This document shows, piece by piece, positions 22,922-32,270 of a stretch of DNA of 36,971 nucleotides. Source of the DNA: Paracoccaceae bacterium (lineage in GTDB: Bacteria; Pseudomonadota; Alphaproteobacteria; Rhodobacterales; Rhodobacteraceae); contig JASJDQ010000007.1 of NCBI GenBank assembly GCA_030065075.1, positions 1-36,971 of the forward strand, given 5' to 3'. How positions within the stretch are numbered: position 1 is the stretch's first letter; each line of letters begins with the position of its first letter. Both the position numbers and the translations under genes were made by a program. Below the pieces are notes generated by a model that was not told the DNA's origin, did not search any database, and saw only the letters and a list, made by a program, of their open reading frames with translations.

Positions 22922-25900
22922 GTGCTGCCGACCATACGCATACGCTACTATCTTGTGATCGTGAGCATTCCGATCCTGCTGCTTGGTGTCAGCGCGGGAT
23001 CGCGAAATGCCGACGATCTTGAACAGGAGAGCTTGCGATACCAAGAGGCCGTGGCGCTTCACGTGGGGCGGGAAATCCAGGCGTTCGTCAGGACACGCGT
23101 GAGCGAAATGGAGTTCGTGGAACGCACCCACGGGCTCTACGCCATGCCCGACGACGAGATTACCGCCCTGCTTGGGCGACTGCTGTCCCATGAAAGACTT
23201 TACGAGGCCATCACCGTGACCGGGCTGGATGGACGGGCCCGGGCACAGGTCTCGCGCACGCGTGCCTCGTCTCTGGACCGGGACGCCTCCCGTTTGCTGC
23301 CCGACCCCTCCTATTGGCAGTCAAACGAAGTTTTTGTCGGCAATGTCCTTTACGATCAGGCACTTCGCGAGCCGCTGCTCGACATCGCCGTCCCGATCGT
23401 CGACAGGGTCAGCGGGCGTACCGAGGGAGCGCTTCTTGCACGCACGCGCTTTCGGGTCGTTTGGGAACTTCTCGCCGATCTGGAACTGTCGCCGGAAACT
23501 GAAGCCTTTGTGGTGGACACGGATGGCCGCATCCTTGCACATCACTTCCCCGGAGTGGTGCTAGCCGAGGCATACTTCCGTCCACCCGCCACAAGCGGTC
23601 GAAGCGAGCTTTCCAACGGAACACCTGCTCTTGTCGCCGTTCAGCCACTTCAGGACCTGGTCCGGTCATTGCGGGTCGTCGTCACACGTCCGTTGAGCAG
23701 CGCACTGAAAGCCGCCCACGCTTCCAGACGCGCGACGCTTATCAGCGCGACAACGCTCTGGCTTGGCGCTTCGATCCTTGCGCTTCTGGTGGCCCGAGCC
23801 GTGGTCAAGCCGGTGCGCGAACTGGCAAGTGCTGCCGACAAGATTGCCGCCGGCGACCTCGACACGCCGATCCATGCGGAGGGACCACGAGAGATTTCTC
23901 AGCTTGGCAATGCGCTTCGGGACATGACGGCGCGCCTGAAAACAATTATCGGAGAATTGGAACAAAGCGGTCACGTCGAACGTGAACGCGCCCTGGTCAC
24001 GCTTGAGGCAATCTCGGACGCGGTTATCGCAGGTGATCGCGATGGCACGCTGACGTACCTGAACCCGGTCGCCAGCGAATTGACCGGATGGTTGCCAAGC
24101 GAAGCGATGGGCAGGCCGATACGCGACATCCTTGATATCGTTTCCTGCCCCGGCGACAGCGATCCGCTGGCGCCCAGCCTGACCGGCGGCCGAACCGTGT
24201 CCTTGAGCAGCGGCACATTCCTCAGAAGCCGAGCCGGAGATCAGATCGCCGTCCAGCTTTCCGCCGCCCCGATTCGCGGTCAGAACAATCACATAGCTGG
24301 CCTTGTCGCCGTTCTTCAGGACATCAGCGAGCGGGTGGAGGCCGAAGAACGCGCCGCCGACGCTGCCGAACGGCTCAAGCGATCACACGAGCGATTGACG
24401 CTGGTAACGGAAGTTGCGCCGGTCGGGCTTTGCGAAGTCCGGCTTACCGGTGACGGAGAGTTCGAGTTTCTCTATGTCAGCGGCCGCTTCGCGGAGATCG
24501 CGGGCCTGGCTCCCGCCGAGATCTCCCAGAAACCCTCCAGCTTCATGAGCGTCGTTGCACAGGAAGACAGATCGGTTCTTGTCGAGAACCTCAAAGAAAG
24601 CGCGAAAAATGTCGCGGATTTGCGAATGCGTTTTCGCATCTTCCAGCCGGACGGCGGCATGCTGTGGGTGAGCGGGCTGGCCGTGCCGCGCACAGACGAG
24701 AGCGGCGGGGTCATATGGACAGGTGTAATTCTTGACGTGACACCTGACGTTGTCCGCGAGAGTGAGTTGCAAAAAGCGCATCTTCTGGCCGAACGGATGC
24801 GCGCCGAAAATGAGCACAAGGCCCTTCATGACGGGCTGACCGGGCTGCCAAACCGTCGTTTCTACGACAAGACGATTGCAGGCCGCATGGCCGATGCCGG
24901 TGCCGGGGGTCCAGGTGATTGTGCGCTTGTCCGTCTGGACCTTGACCGCTTCAAGCTGGTCAATGACACGATGGGGCACGAGGCCGGCGACCTTGTCTTG
25001 ATCCAGGTCGCCACCGTCTTGCAGGACAACCTTCGACCAGGCGACTTCGCGGCGCGCATCGGCGGAGACGAGTTCACGGTCTTGCTGGCGCCCGGGTCTT
25101 CCGTCGAAGAGGCCAGCGATTTCGTGTCCCGTGTGCAGGCTGGCTTGCAGGAACCGCTGCTCTTCCAAGGGCGCCCGTGCCGGTTTGGCGCAAGCTTCGG
25201 CATCGCGTTGGTCGATGACCTGACCGAAATCGGCGCTGACATCCAGCCCTTCGCCGACACCGCGCTTTATCGCGCGAAGGCCGAAGGCCGTAACCGTGCC
25301 GTCTTTTTCACCCCCGCCTTGCACACGACCCTGCTTGAGGAACGGCAGCTGTCCATGGAAATCCAAGAAGCAATCGATGCCGACCAGTTCGAGCCGTTCT
25401 TTCAGCCACAGGTCTCCGCCAATGATGGCCGGCTGGTCGGTGTAGAGGCGTTGTTGCGCTGGCAACACCCGACAAGAGGGACTGTTGCTCCGGCCATATT
25501 TCTGCATGTCGCCGAACAGTTGCGCGTCTTGCCCGAAATCGACCGCATTATCATGGAAAAGAGCCGGGATTGCCTGGCGCGGTGGCATGTCAGGGGTGTT
25601 ACGGTCCCGAAGATAAGCTTCAACATCACGTCCGTGCGCATGCATGACCCCGAGGTTTCTCGGATGGCCCGCGAAATAATTGCTGCCACCGATACGAACG
25701 TGACCTTCGAACTGCTCGAGTCGATTTTGGTCGAAGAAGAAGACGAGGACTTTCGGTTAGGTCTGGAAATGGTGCGCCAGCATGGCATCGACATCGAAAT
25801 CGACGATTTCGGGTCCGGTCACGCCTCGATTATCAGCCTGATGGAGATCGCGCCCTCGGCGCTCAAGATCGACCAGCGCATCGTGGCGCCGGTCGCACAC

Positions 25901-26113
25901 GACCTTCGGGCCAGAAACCTTGTGAAAGCCATCGTGCAGATCGCGGATACGCTGTCGATCAATGTCGTGGCAGAGGGTGTCGAGACGGAAGACCAGGCCA
26001 GATTGCTGCGCGACATCGGTTGCTCGGTTCTGCAGGGCTACCACTTCTCGCGCCCTGTGAGTGAGGAACAGTTCATGACCTTCATGAAAGACCGAGAGCA
26101 ATGGTCGGCGTAA
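22922..26113 (+). CDS. Transmembrane HAMP-PAS-PAS-GGDEF-EAL receptor for c-di-GMP signalling
   Basis: A 1063-residue inner-membrane sensor. Order: membrane helix about 8-25, periplasmic Cache-like region about 27-255, second helix about 262-290, HAMP about 292-345, PAS about 360-480, second PAS/PAC about 490-620, GGDEF about 640-800 (motif at 714-718, R-I-G-G-D-E-F) and EAL about 815-1055 (E842-A-L). The EAL loop reads D-D-F-G-S-G-H instead of D-D-F-G-T-G-Y, but the other catalytic motifs (K-I-D, A-E-G-V-E-T) remain, so both activities are possible. GTG at 22922 is preferred; a TTG at 22898 would add eight residues. It directly follows the orphan binding protein gene and probably shares its transcript. 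Confidence 0.92.
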   Translation: MLPTIRIRYYLVIVSIPILLLGVSAGSRNADDLEQESLRYQEAVALHVGREIQAFVRTRVSEMEFVERTHGLYAMPDDEITALLGRLLSHERLYEAITVTGLDGRARAQVSRTRASSLDRDASRLLPDPSYWQSNEVFVGNVLYDQALREPLLDIAVPIVDRVSGRTEGALLARTRFRVVWELLADLELSPETEAFVVDTDGRILAHHFPGVVLAEAYFRPPATSGRSELSNGTPALVAVQPLQDLVRSLRVVVTRPLSSALKAAHASRRATLISATTLWLGASILALLVARAVVKPVRELASAADKIAAGDLDTPIHAEGPREISQLGNALRDMTARLKTIIGELEQSGHVERERALVTLEAISDAVIAGDRDGTLTYLNPVASELTGWLPSEAMGRPIRDILDIVSCPGDSDPLAPSLTGGRTVSLSSGTFLRSRAGDQIAVQLSAAPIRGQNNHIAGLVAVLQDISERVEAEERAADAAERLKRSHERLTLVTEVAPVGLCEVRLTGDGEFEFLYVSGRFAEIAGLAPAEISQKPSSFMSVVAQEDRSVLVENLKESAKNVADLRMRFRIFQPDGGMLWVSGLAVPRTDESGGVIWTGVILDVTPDVVRESELQKAHLLAERMRAENEHKALHDGLTGLPNRRFYDKTIAGRMADAGAGGPGDCALVRLDLDRFKLVNDTMGHEAGDLVLIQVATVLQDNLRPGDFAARIGGDEFTVLLAPGSSVEEASDFVSRVQAGLQEPLLFQGRPCRFGASFGIALVDDLTEIGADIQPFADTALYRAKAEGRNRAVFFTPALHTTLLEERQLSMEIQEAIDADQFEPFFQPQVSANDGRLVGVEALLRWQHPTRGTVAPAIFLHVAEQLRVLPEIDRIIMEKSRDCLARWHVRGVTVPKISFNITSVRMHDPEVSRMAREIIAATDTNVTFELLESILVEEEDEDFRLGLEMVRQHGIDIEIDDFGSGHASIISLMEIAPSALKIDQRIVAPVAHDLRARNLVKAIVQIADTLSINVVAEGVETEDQARLLRDIGCSVLQGYHFSRPVSEEQFMTFMKDREQWSA

Positions 26114-26151
26114 CGCTTCGATCCGTTCGACAACGAAACACCCGCTTTGGA

Positions 26152-26164
26152 TGGCGCACCCGAG
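26152..26164 (-). repeat. 13-bp copy of the tRNA-Arg 3' end (possible att scar)
   Basis: On the minus strand CTCGGGTGCGCCA repeats exactly the last 13 bases of the neighbouring tRNA-Arg, including the CCA end. The copy lies 101 bp beyond the tRNA 3' terminus in the same orientation. Short direct repeats of tRNA 3' ends are what integrase recombination leaves. The 26114-26265 gap holds no gene I can support. Confidence 0.5.
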
Positions 26165-26265
26165 TAGAGAAAGGCCGGACACCAAAGGCTTTCATTACAA
26201 TTTCGATGCAACTGCCGCCCAGCACCATGCTCGCAGGGGAGTTGGTCATTCTTGCGAAAGACCTG

Positions 26266-26342
<77 letters not shown>

Positions 26343-26350
26343 CTGAGCGT

Positions 26351-26379
26351 CGTATAGCGCCCGCACGGCCCAAGCGCAA
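26351..26379 (-). promoter_or_regulatory. Probable sigma70 promoter of the tRNA-Arg gene
   Basis: On the minus strand TTGCGC (26374-26379) and TATACG (26351-26356) are 17 bases apart, and the -10 ends eight bases before the mature 5' end. A 7-bp inverted repeat, GGCCCAA (26367-26373) with TTGGGCC (26383-26389), straddles the -35. Confidence 0.5.
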
Positions 26380-26538
26380 CGTTTGGGCCACAGCACCTTG
26401 GCGAAGGGGATTTCTGCAAGGCATCCCCGTCTTTCTGGCGGAAGTATACCGGGTCAATTGGGGCAACCCCGCTCTTCGGGAAACCAAATTTTCAGCGTTT
26501 TGTTCGATACAGACCCAAGGGGGCAGTAAGGGGTCGAT

Positions 26539-26679
26539 ATGCGTGAGGGTATTTTGGACGAACAGGACTGGGACCGGATCGTTTTCGCCCTGTCCCACTT
26601 CAGTCACAACAGGGATTTCAAGAAAACGCTGTCGCGCGTTCTGCAGGCACTGGGCAAGTCCAGTCCATCCGCCGACTGA
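26539..26679 (+). CDS. Small hypothetical protein, 46 residues
   Basis: ATG at 26539 with AAGGGG about seven bases upstream opens a 46-codon frame ending at TGA 26677-26679. The product is amphipathic and charged: M-R-E-G-I-L-D-E-Q-D-W-D-R-I-V-F-A-L, then S-H-N-R-D-F-K-K-T-L and a short polar tail. Third codon positions are GC-rich like neighbouring genes. No domain is recognised. It converges with sufS, 15 bp apart, and follows the divergent tRNA promoter. The good ribosome site and codon pattern favour a real gene, but this remains unproven. Confidence 0.6.
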   Translation: MREGILDEQDWDRIVFALSHFSHNRDFKKTLSRVLQALGKSSPSAD

Positions 26680-26694
26680 CGGGCGACGCCGGCC

Positions 26695-27915
26695 TTAACC
26701 GAACAATTCGTGACAAAGTTCGAGCGCTTCGACCAACACGTCGACCTCGTCGGTCGTGTTGTAGAGCCCGAAGCTTGCCCGTGTCGTCGCTGTGACCCCC
26801 AGGTGGTCCATCAGCGGCCCGGCGCAATGGTGCCCAGCGCGCACGGCGACGCCCTTCTTGTCGAGCACGGTCGAAATATCGTGTGGATGGGCCGCGCCAT
26901 CGAGCGTAAAGGAAAAGATCGCGGCCTTGTCCGCCGTGGTGCCCTGGACTTGCAGCCAGTTCAGGCCGTCGAGCTTGGTGCGGGCATAATCGCGGAGCGT
27001 ATCTTCATGTGCCGCGACATTCGTCATGCCGAGGCCCATCAGATACTCCAGCGCCACGCCCAGGCCGATCTGCTGGACGATGCCGGGCGTGCCTGCTTCG
27101 AACTTCATCGGCGGATCGTTCCAGGTGACCTCGTCCTTGTGGACTTCACGGATCATGTCGCCGCCACCGATGAAGGGCTGCATCTCGGCCATGCGCTCTT
27201 CGCGGATATAGATGGCACCCGAGCCCGAGGGCCCATAAAGCTTGTGACCCGTGATGGCATAGAAATCACAGCCAAGGTCCTGAACATCGACCGGCATATG
27301 CACCGCCGCTTGGCTGCCATCGACCAGCACCGGTACGCCGTGGGCCTGCGCGCCTTCGGTGATCGCCTTGATATCGACGCGCGTTCCCAGCACGTTCGAC
27401 AGATGCGTGACGGCGATGAGCTTGGTTCTGGGCGTGATCGCAGCCAACAGCTTTTCCGGCGGCAACGCACCGGTTTCATCGACGTCGACCCAGACAAGTT
27501 TCACGCCCTGGCGTTCGCGGAGGAAATGCCACGGCACGATGTTGGCGTGGTGTTCCATCACGCTGAGGATGATCTCGTCGCCCGGCTCCATCCGCGGCAT
27601 GGCCCAGCCGTAGGCTACCAGGTTGATGCCCTCGGTGGTGCCCGAGTTCATGACGATCTCGCGCTCTGTCCTAGCGTTCAGAAAGCGCGCAATGATGCCG
27701 CGTACGGCCTCGTATTTGTCGGTCGCAAGGTTCGAGAGGTAGTGCAGCCCACGGTGTACGTTGGCATATTCCATCGAATAGGCCTGATTGACGGCGTCGA
27801 TCACGACCTGAGGTTTTTGTGCCGAGGCACCATTGTCCAGATAGACCAACGGCTTGCCATGCACCTCGCGGGAGAGAATTGGGAAATCGGCGCGAATGGC
27901 GTCGACGTCATACAT
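26695..27915 (-). CDS. sufS: Cysteine desulfurase SufS
   Basis: PLP enzyme that takes sulfur from cysteine to give a persulfide for SUF iron-sulfur cluster assembly. 406 residues, type II desulfurase. The PLP lysine lies in T-G-H-K-L-Y-G-P-S-G and the catalytic cysteine in R-A-G-H-H-C-A-G-P-L near residue 365; N-V-H-R-G-L-H-Y near 53 is family-typical. It is the last gene of the minus-strand suf operon, starting 8 bp inside the end of the Yip1-family gene. The SufE/SufU partner and SufA/SufT are not in this window. Confidence 0.97.
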   Translation of the reverse strand: MYDVDAIRADFPILSREVHGKPLVYLDNGASAQKPQVVIDAVNQAYSMEYANVHRGLHYLSNLATDKYEAVRGIIARFLNARTEREIVMNSGTTEGINLVAYGWAMPRMEPGDEIILSVMEHHANIVPWHFLRERQGVKLVWVDVDETGALPPEKLLAAITPRTKLIAVTHLSNVLGTRVDIKAITEGAQAHGVPVLVDGSQAAVHMPVDVQDLGCDFYAITGHKLYGPSGSGAIYIREERMAEMQPFIGGGDMIREVHKDEVTWNDPPMKFEAGTPGIVQQIGLGVALEYLMGLGMTNVAAHEDTLRDYARTKLDGLNWLQVQGTTADKAAIFSFTLDGAAHPHDISTVLDKKGVAVRAGHHCAGPLMDHLGVTATTRASFGLYNTTDEVDVLVEALELCHELFG

Positions 27916-28486
27916 TGTTCAGCACCCCTGTCGTCGTCACAAAGAATGGGGCCACGAACATCAGCGCGATGAAGGTCATGCCGATCGCCATCAGCAACAC
28001 ACCGATTGCGCGGCCCAAGGTTTCAAACCCATGTAGCGCCGCGATGAAGTTTATCTGCACCCAGGTGAGATAAATCATCACGAACAGGATGAAGAGCCCG
28101 GCCAGCACGGGGAAGATGACGAACAGCACCAGTTGGATTGCGACAGCCGGCAGGAACATCGCCTGCTGAAAGATCACCAACAGAAGCGAGTCGTGAAACA
28201 CACCCACACCGCCCAGCCATTGACCGGCCTTGGCGATCGCGAAGCTGAAGACAAGCAGCATAACGGTCAGCAGCATCACCATCTGAAACGGCGTTATGAT
28301 GACGAAGGGGCTTGGCGCCAGCGTTTCGCTGATCGTGTTCAGAATCACGCTGAAGATGACCACCGTGAAAAGCGCAGGCACCAGAACTTCGCGGGGGACG
28401 CCCAGCGCCAGCACGTCAGCGCCGGCCGCGCGCGGCTCGGTGTAGGCGCGCTGCGCCTGGGCAAAAAGTGAGTCCAGCAAAGTCAT
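27908..28486 (-). CDS. Yip1-family membrane protein
   Basis: A 192-residue protein with about five hydrophobic segments after a short cytoplasmic N terminus, matching bacterial Yip1-domain proteins of unknown function. The stretch A-Q-R-A-Y-T-E-P-R-A-A is typical of the rhodobacterial version near the start. Start at 28486 overlaps the stop of the preceding gene as ATGA, and its 3' end overlaps sufS by 8 bp; the upstream part of this open frame is shadow. Its position between sufD and sufS suggests steady co-expression with SUF, though the role is unknown. Confidence 0.85.
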   Translation of the reverse strand: MTLLDSLFAQAQRAYTEPRAAGADVLALGVPREVLVPALFTVVIFSVILNTISETLAPSPFVIITPFQMVMLLTVMLLVFSFAIAKAGQWLGGVGVFHDSLLLVIFQQAMFLPAVAIQLVLFVIFPVLAGLFILFVMIYLTWVQINFIAALHGFETLGRAIGVLLMAIGMTFIALMFVAPFFVTTTGVLNNV

Positions 28487-28983
28487 GCCCGGGCTTCCTG
28501 CCCCGCCTGACGCGCCGCCACAAGTCCGAAAGCGGCAAATATCACAAAGGCGGCAAGGGCCAGCGCACCCGTCAGCGCGGGACCAGCCCCGTCGCCTGCG
28601 AAGCCCGCCATGAGCCCCGTCAGCAGCCACAACGGCGTCGAGGCCAATAGCGCCCAGAAAAGCCCAGCCCGAACGCGCGCGCCGGGCGCCCGCTTCCCGA
28701 ACACTGCGAGCCCGGCCTGCAGAATCAGCGACAAAGCATAGAATGCCAACGGCATAATCATGATCCACGCGAACAAGGCGCCAGCCATCCGCGCATCGAA
28801 CGGGATCGTGGGGTCGAGGAAGGCCTCTCGCGACAGCCGCGGCCACTGTGCGACGAAAATGAGAAAGCACGCCCCCATCAACACCGCCAGCGCGCGGTCC
28901 TCGCGCGGCGGCCCGGCCATGCGCCGAGACTGCACTTCGCGCGGGGCGCGATAGGTGCGGATGATATCCAGAACAAGGCTCAC
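28483..28983 (-). CDS. Yip1-type membrane protein, second
   Basis: Predicted 166-residue inner-membrane protein with four hydrophobic segments. It begins S-L-V-L-D-I-I-R-T-Y-R-A-P-R-E-V and contains G-P-P-R-E-D-R-A-L-A, then hydrophobic M-G-A-C-F-L-I-F-V-A-Q-W. This is the common partner of the following Yip1 gene in rhodobacterial suf operons. I choose GTG at 28983 because it overlaps the sufD stop as GTGA, like other junctions in this operon; an ATG at 29004 would add seven residues. Function unknown. Confidence 0.78.
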   Translation of the reverse strand: MSLVLDIIRTYRAPREVQSRRMAGPPREDRALAVLMGACFLIFVAQWPRLSREAFLDPTIPFDARMAGALFAWIMIMPLAFYALSLILQAGLAVFGKRAPGARVRAGLFWALLASTPLWLLTGLMAGFAGDGAGPALTGALALAAFVIFAAFGLVAARQAGQEARA

Positions 28984-30266
28984 GCGCGGTGCCGGCTCAG
29001 CCACCCTTCCAAACGGTCACGGATATCGTCCGCGATGTCGTCATCTTCGATCTCTTCGATGGCCTCGGCAAGGAACGCCAGCACCAACAGGTCCTTGGCA
29101 TCTGCATCCGGCACACCGCGCGAGCGAAGGTAGAAGAGCGCCTCTTCGTCGATCGCTCCAGAAGTGCTTCCGTGCGAACAGGCGACATCGTCGGCATAGA
29201 TTTCCAGTTCCGGCTTTGCCAGGAACTGCGCGTCTTCGTCCAGCAAAAGCGACTGGCTGATCTGATAGCCGTCCGTCTTCTGCGCGCCCGCCTTCACAAG
29301 GATCTTGCCTTGAAACGTGCCGACCGCGCCGTTCTTCAGGACCTTCTTGAACACCTGGCGGCTTTCGCAATTCACCGCGTCATGGGTGACGAAAACCGTG
29401 TCATCGTGGTGGAAATCGCCGTCACCGACAGCCGCACCCGCGATGTGCGCCACGGCATCGTTGCCGGTCAGTTCGATAAAGGCCTCGTTCCGGGTCAGGC
29501 GACCATTGGCCGTGAGCGTGAAGCTCTTGAAGGTGGACGCTTCGCCCAAACGGGCAAAAAGATGCGTCACCGCCCGACGCTCGTGATCCCGGCCCTGCAG
29601 TCGGACGTGATGGAAAGCACCGCCATCGGCGATATCGACCTCCATGCATTTGTTGAAGCGCGCGGCTGCGGGGCCGCCTTCAAGGATCGTCAGATCTGCG
29701 TCTTTCTCCACCCGAACGACGAAATGCAGGATCGCATCGCTGTCGGTCTTTTCGTGAAGATAGCGCAGATGGATGGGTTTCGAGACCTTGCCCGTTGCCC
29801 GGATCACCACGCCATCGGTGGCAAAGGCCGTGTTCAGCGCCGCGAATGGTCGGGGAACCGGGTCATGCGCCCGCGCCTCCAACACCCCATACAGGTCCTT
29901 GGCCCAGTGAATATCCTGGCCTGTGGCCTCAGCCAGCCGCAGGACCTCGACCCCTTCCAATGCCAGGTCATCCGATGCCTCGGCGTCAAAGACACCGTCG
30001 CGGAAAACGATGCAAAGCCGGTCGAGATCGCAGAACGCCGGGTTGTCGTCGCCATCGAACAACGCCGCTTCGGGGGCGTCGACCGCGTTCAGGGTATCGG
30101 GCGCAGTAAACCGCCAGTATTCATCGCGCCGACCCGGAAGGCCCATCGACTTCAGCCGTTCCAGCGCCGAACCGCGCGCTTCCGATGCCCAAGCACCGCT
30201 TTCCGGCAGGCTCAACGCGGCAAGCCGGGCCTCGGTTGTGTCCAGTTTCGCTTGGGGAAGAGCCAT
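28980..30266 (-). CDS. sufD: Fe-S cluster assembly protein SufD
   Basis: Scaffold subunit of the SufBC2D complex, cytosolic. 428 residues with an N-terminal helical part (R-R-D-E-Y-W-R-F-T near 46-54) and a right-handed beta-helix core (about 150-370), ending in the SufB/SufD helical domain with H-G-S-T-S-G-A-I-D-E-E-A-L-F-Y, the typical family end motif. Its ATG shares one base with the sufC TGA (TGATG), so synthesis is coupled to SufC. It is followed, with GTGA overlap, by a membrane protein gene. Confidence 0.96.
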   Translation of the reverse strand: MALPQAKLDTTEARLAALSLPESGAWASEARGSALERLKSMGLPGRRDEYWRFTAPDTLNAVDAPEAALFDGDDNPAFCDLDRLCIVFRDGVFDAEASDDLALEGVEVLRLAEATGQDIHWAKDLYGVLEARAHDPVPRPFAALNTAFATDGVVIRATGKVSKPIHLRYLHEKTDSDAILHFVVRVEKDADLTILEGGPAAARFNKCMEVDIADGGAFHHVRLQGRDHERRAVTHLFARLGEASTFKSFTLTANGRLTRNEAFIELTGNDAVAHIAGAAVGDGDFHHDDTVFVTHDAVNCESRQVFKKVLKNGAVGTFQGKILVKAGAQKTDGYQISQSLLLDEDAQFLAKPELEIYADDVACSHGSTSGAIDEEALFYLRSRGVPDADAKDLLVLAFLAEAIEEIEDDDIADDIRDRLEGWLSRHRA

Positions 30267-31021
30267 CAGGCCACCTCCGCCAGGATATCGGCATAGCCGT
30301 TGTTTTCGACCTCCAGCGCCAGTTCCGGACCGCCGGATTTGACGATCCGCCCGTCCGCCATGATGTGCACGACATCCGGCTCGATGTGGTCCAGCAAGCG
30401 CTGATAGTGTGTGATGACCAGGAACGCCCGGCCCGCATCGCGAAGTGCGTTGACGCCATCGGCAACCAGCCGCATCGCATCCACATCGAGCCCGCTGTCA
30501 GTTTCGTCCAGGATGCACATTTTCGGCTCCAGCATGGCCATTTGCAGGATCTCGTTCCGCTTCTTCTCACCGCCCGAGAAGCCGACGTTGACCGGCCGCT
30601 TCAGCATGTCGGCGTCAATCTTCAGCGATGCTGCTTTTTCGCGAATGAGCTTCAGGAAATCGGCGGCGCTGAGTTCCTCTTCGCCCCGCGCGGTCCTTTG
30701 GGCATTCAGTGCGGTTCTGAGGAACGTCATGTTGCCCACGCCCGGGATTTCGACGGGATATTGGAACGCCAGGAAAAGGCCCGCAGCCGCACGCTCTTCC
30801 GGTTCCAATTCCAGGATATCCTCGCCTTCCAGCGCGACTTCGCCATCGGTGACTTCGTAGCCGTCACGGCCCGACAGCACATAGGACAGTGTCGATTTGC
30901 CAGAGCCGTTTGGCCCCATGATGGCGTGGACCTTACCGGCAGGTACGTCCAGATCGACGCCCTTCAGGATGGCCTTGTCCTCTTCTTCAAGTTTGACGTG
31001 GAGGTTTTTGATTTTCAGCAT
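30266..31021 (-). CDS. sufC: Fe-S cluster assembly ATPase SufC
   Basis: Soluble ABC-type ATPase driving conformational change in SufBC2D. 251 residues: Walker A G-P-N-G-S-G-K-S-T near 36-44, signature S-G-G-E-K-K-R-N near 150, Walker B C-I-L-D-E-T-D-S-G-L-D-V-D near 170, and the switch histidine in V-I-T-H-Y-Q near 205. All SufC hallmarks, including E-T-D-S-G-L-D, are present. TGAGGA precedes the ATG with good spacing. A bulged stem-loop stands just upstream, and the sufD start overlaps the stop by one base. Confidence 0.97.
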   Translation of the reverse strand: MLKIKNLHVKLEEEDKAILKGVDLDVPAGKVHAIMGPNGSGKSTLSYVLSGRDGYEVTDGEVALEGEDILELEPEERAAAGLFLAFQYPVEIPGVGNMTFLRTALNAQRTARGEEELSAADFLKLIREKAASLKIDADMLKRPVNVGFSGGEKKRNEILQMAMLEPKMCILDETDSGLDVDAMRLVADGVNALRDAGRAFLVITHYQRLLDHIEPDVVHIMADGRIVKSGGPELALEVENNGYADILAEVA

Positions 31022-31047
31022 TTTTCGTCCTCAAGCAAACAGGGAAA

Positions 31048-31073
31048 GGGGCGCTGTCACGCGGACAGGCCCC
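31048..31073 (-). terminator. Stem-loop before sufC, possible attenuator
   Basis: On the minus strand GGGGCCTGTC pairs with GACAG plus GCCCC across a 5-base loop, with one bulged base. It is followed by TTTCCCTGTTT, a poor U-tract. It lies 27 bp upstream of the sufC ATG, after the stop of the preceding gene. It might reduce read-through or mark an RNA processing point between the sufB and sufCD halves of the operon. Confidence 0.4.
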
Positions 31074-31101
31074 TGATTTACGGGTTGGGTTTTGGGGTGC
31101 G

Positions 31102-31638
31102 TCAGACGGCGGCGAGCACAGCCTTGACGTATTCTTCCGAGAAGAAGCCGGAGTAGAGGCCCGGCATCGACTTCATCAGGTCCAGCTTGTAGTGGAAGAC
31201 CGCGCCGAAGCCACCGGCCAGAGCGAGGAATTTCAGCCCTGACATCAGACGGAAGGTGTATCCGAAGGCCAGCGCCAACAGTCCACCGATCAGAAGCGGT
31301 GCGTATTGCAGATAAGGCTCGATCGCCGCGATGCCCAGATCGATCGGTACCAGCCCGCCCTCTTCGAAGAAGTGAAAGCTGGCCGCCTGGCCCACGAACA
31401 TCGAAAGGCCGCCGAAGAAGATCGCCAGGAACACCAGCGTGGACGTCGCGCCGGACGCCAGATCGACCTTTTTCTTGCGCCTTTTCTTCACGCGCACGGT
31501 ATTGTCGATCTTGCCCTTCTTGGCGCGCTCTTCGTCGCGCGGGCCGATCTCGATCTGGCCCATCGTGTTTTTGCCGCCCTTCTTGATGCGCGAGATACGC
31601 TTGTCGAAGCCGTCGCGCTGCTTGTCTGCAAGAGCCAT
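31102..31638 (-). CDS. Hypothetical lysine-rich membrane protein in the suf operon
   Basis: A 178-residue protein: a polar N-terminal third rich in Lys/Arg (R-V-K-K-R-R-K-K-K-V-D near 50-60) followed by about three hydrophobic segments (T-L-V-F-L-A-I-F-F-G-G-L near 68, Y-A-P-L-L-I-G-G-L-L-A-L near 112 and K-F-L-A-L-A-G-G-F-G near 135). No named domain is recognised. ATG at 31638 is preferred; the 18 extra upstream codons need a TTG start without a ribosome site. The basic stretch before the first helix predicts a cytosolic N terminus. It lies between the YbjQ-family gene and sufC, so it is likely expressed with SUF. Confidence 0.8.
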   Translation of the reverse strand: MALADKQRDGFDKRISRIKKGGKNTMGQIEIGPRDEERAKKGKIDNTVRVKKRRKKKVDLASGATSTLVFLAIFFGGLSMFVGQAASFHFFEEGGLVPIDLGIAAIEPYLQYAPLLIGGLLALAFGYTFRLMSGLKFLALAGGFGAVFHYKLDLMKSMPGLYSGFFSEEYVKAVLAAV

Positions 31639-31704
31639 CAGGACACCCCAATTCTGCCGTTTGAGCAGGTTTTCCCAAGCAAACGTGGCCAAATGAGGGC
31701 ATCA

Positions 31705-31722
31705 GCGCGGAGAATTCCGCGC
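31705..31722. other. Perfect GC-rich hairpin between ybjQ-type gene and hypothetical membrane gene
   Basis: GCGCGGA (31705-31711) pairs with TCCGCGC (31716-31722) around a 4-base loop, in a 117-bp gap inside the operon. There is no T-run on either strand. It may be an mRNA processing or stability element. Confidence 0.4.
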
Positions 31723-31755
31723 GAAACACGTGATATTTCGCCGATTTCCGCAAGG

Positions 31756-32067
31756 TTAGGCGACCGTGACCGATGTGCCGCTGGCGGACACCATCAGCAT
31801 ATTATTGATGACTTCGTAATCCAGATCGACTCCGACGACGGCATTCCCGCCCACCTGCGCCGCGCGTTCTTCCAACTCGCGAAGCGCAGTATCGCGCGCC
31901 TCGGCCAAAGACGCCTCGTAAGCGCCAGACCGGCCACCGACGATATCGGTAATCGATGCGAAGATGTCCCGGAACACGTTGGCGCCCAGGATCGCCTCGC
32001 CCACGACGACGCCGTGGTAGGATTGGATCGATTTGCCTTCGACGGACGGTGTTGTGGTGACGATCAT
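31756..32067 (-). CDS. YbjQ-family (UPF0145) protein
   Basis: A 103-residue protein of the YbjQ fold (pentameric beta-rich, earlier described as heavy-metal-binding domain DUF74). It starts [11 protein letters not shown], continues [16 protein letters not shown], and has A-L-R-E-L-E-E-R-A then [13 protein letters not shown], all matching the family closely. GGGGAG about nine bases upstream selects ATG 32067; eight earlier codons in frame are not needed. Biochemical function is unknown; presence in the suf operon suggests a link to metals or redox stress (inference). Confidence 0.92.
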   Translation of the reverse strand: MIVTTTPSVEGKSIQSYHGVVVGEAILGANVFRDIFASITDIVGGRSGAYEASLAEARDTALRELEERAAQVGGNAVVGVDLDYEVINNMLMVSASGTSVTVA

Positions 32068-32087
32068 GGATGTTTCTCCCCAGGGAT

Positions 32088-32270
32088 TCACGTTTCTCGG
32101 TCCCGGCGTATGAAGGCGCTCGCGAATAGGCTTCCCAGGAAGCCCGATAGGAAGCTCACACCAATCACCTGCCCGCGCTCAAGCATGTCCGTCAGCCAGT
32201 CGATACCGACGGCGAAACAGGCACAGAAAATGCCTGTTAGGACGGCGGAGAGGAGGATGGGGCGCATCAT
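32088..32270 (-). CDS. Small two-helix membrane protein, 60 residues
   Basis: The 60-residue product has two predicted membrane helices ([16 protein letters not shown] and [16 protein letters not shown]) joined by a short acidic loop, ending R-R-D-R-E-T. The ATG at 32270 overlaps the stop of the preceding gene as ATGA, the junction type seen throughout this operon, which supports a real gene. It ends 20 bp before the ybjQ-type start. No family is recognised. Confidence 0.72.
   Translation of the reverse strand: MMRPILLSAVLTGIFCACFAVGIDWLTDMLERGQVIGVSFLSGFLGSLFASAFIRRDRET

Noticed and set aside
26710-27972. A 420-codon plus-strand frame opposite sufS
   Set aside because: sufS is unambiguous on the minus strand; the opposite frame has no family features.
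28989-30296. A 435-codon plus-strand frame opposite sufD
   Set aside because: Antisense shadow of sufD, full of Arg/Gln/His and without any domain.
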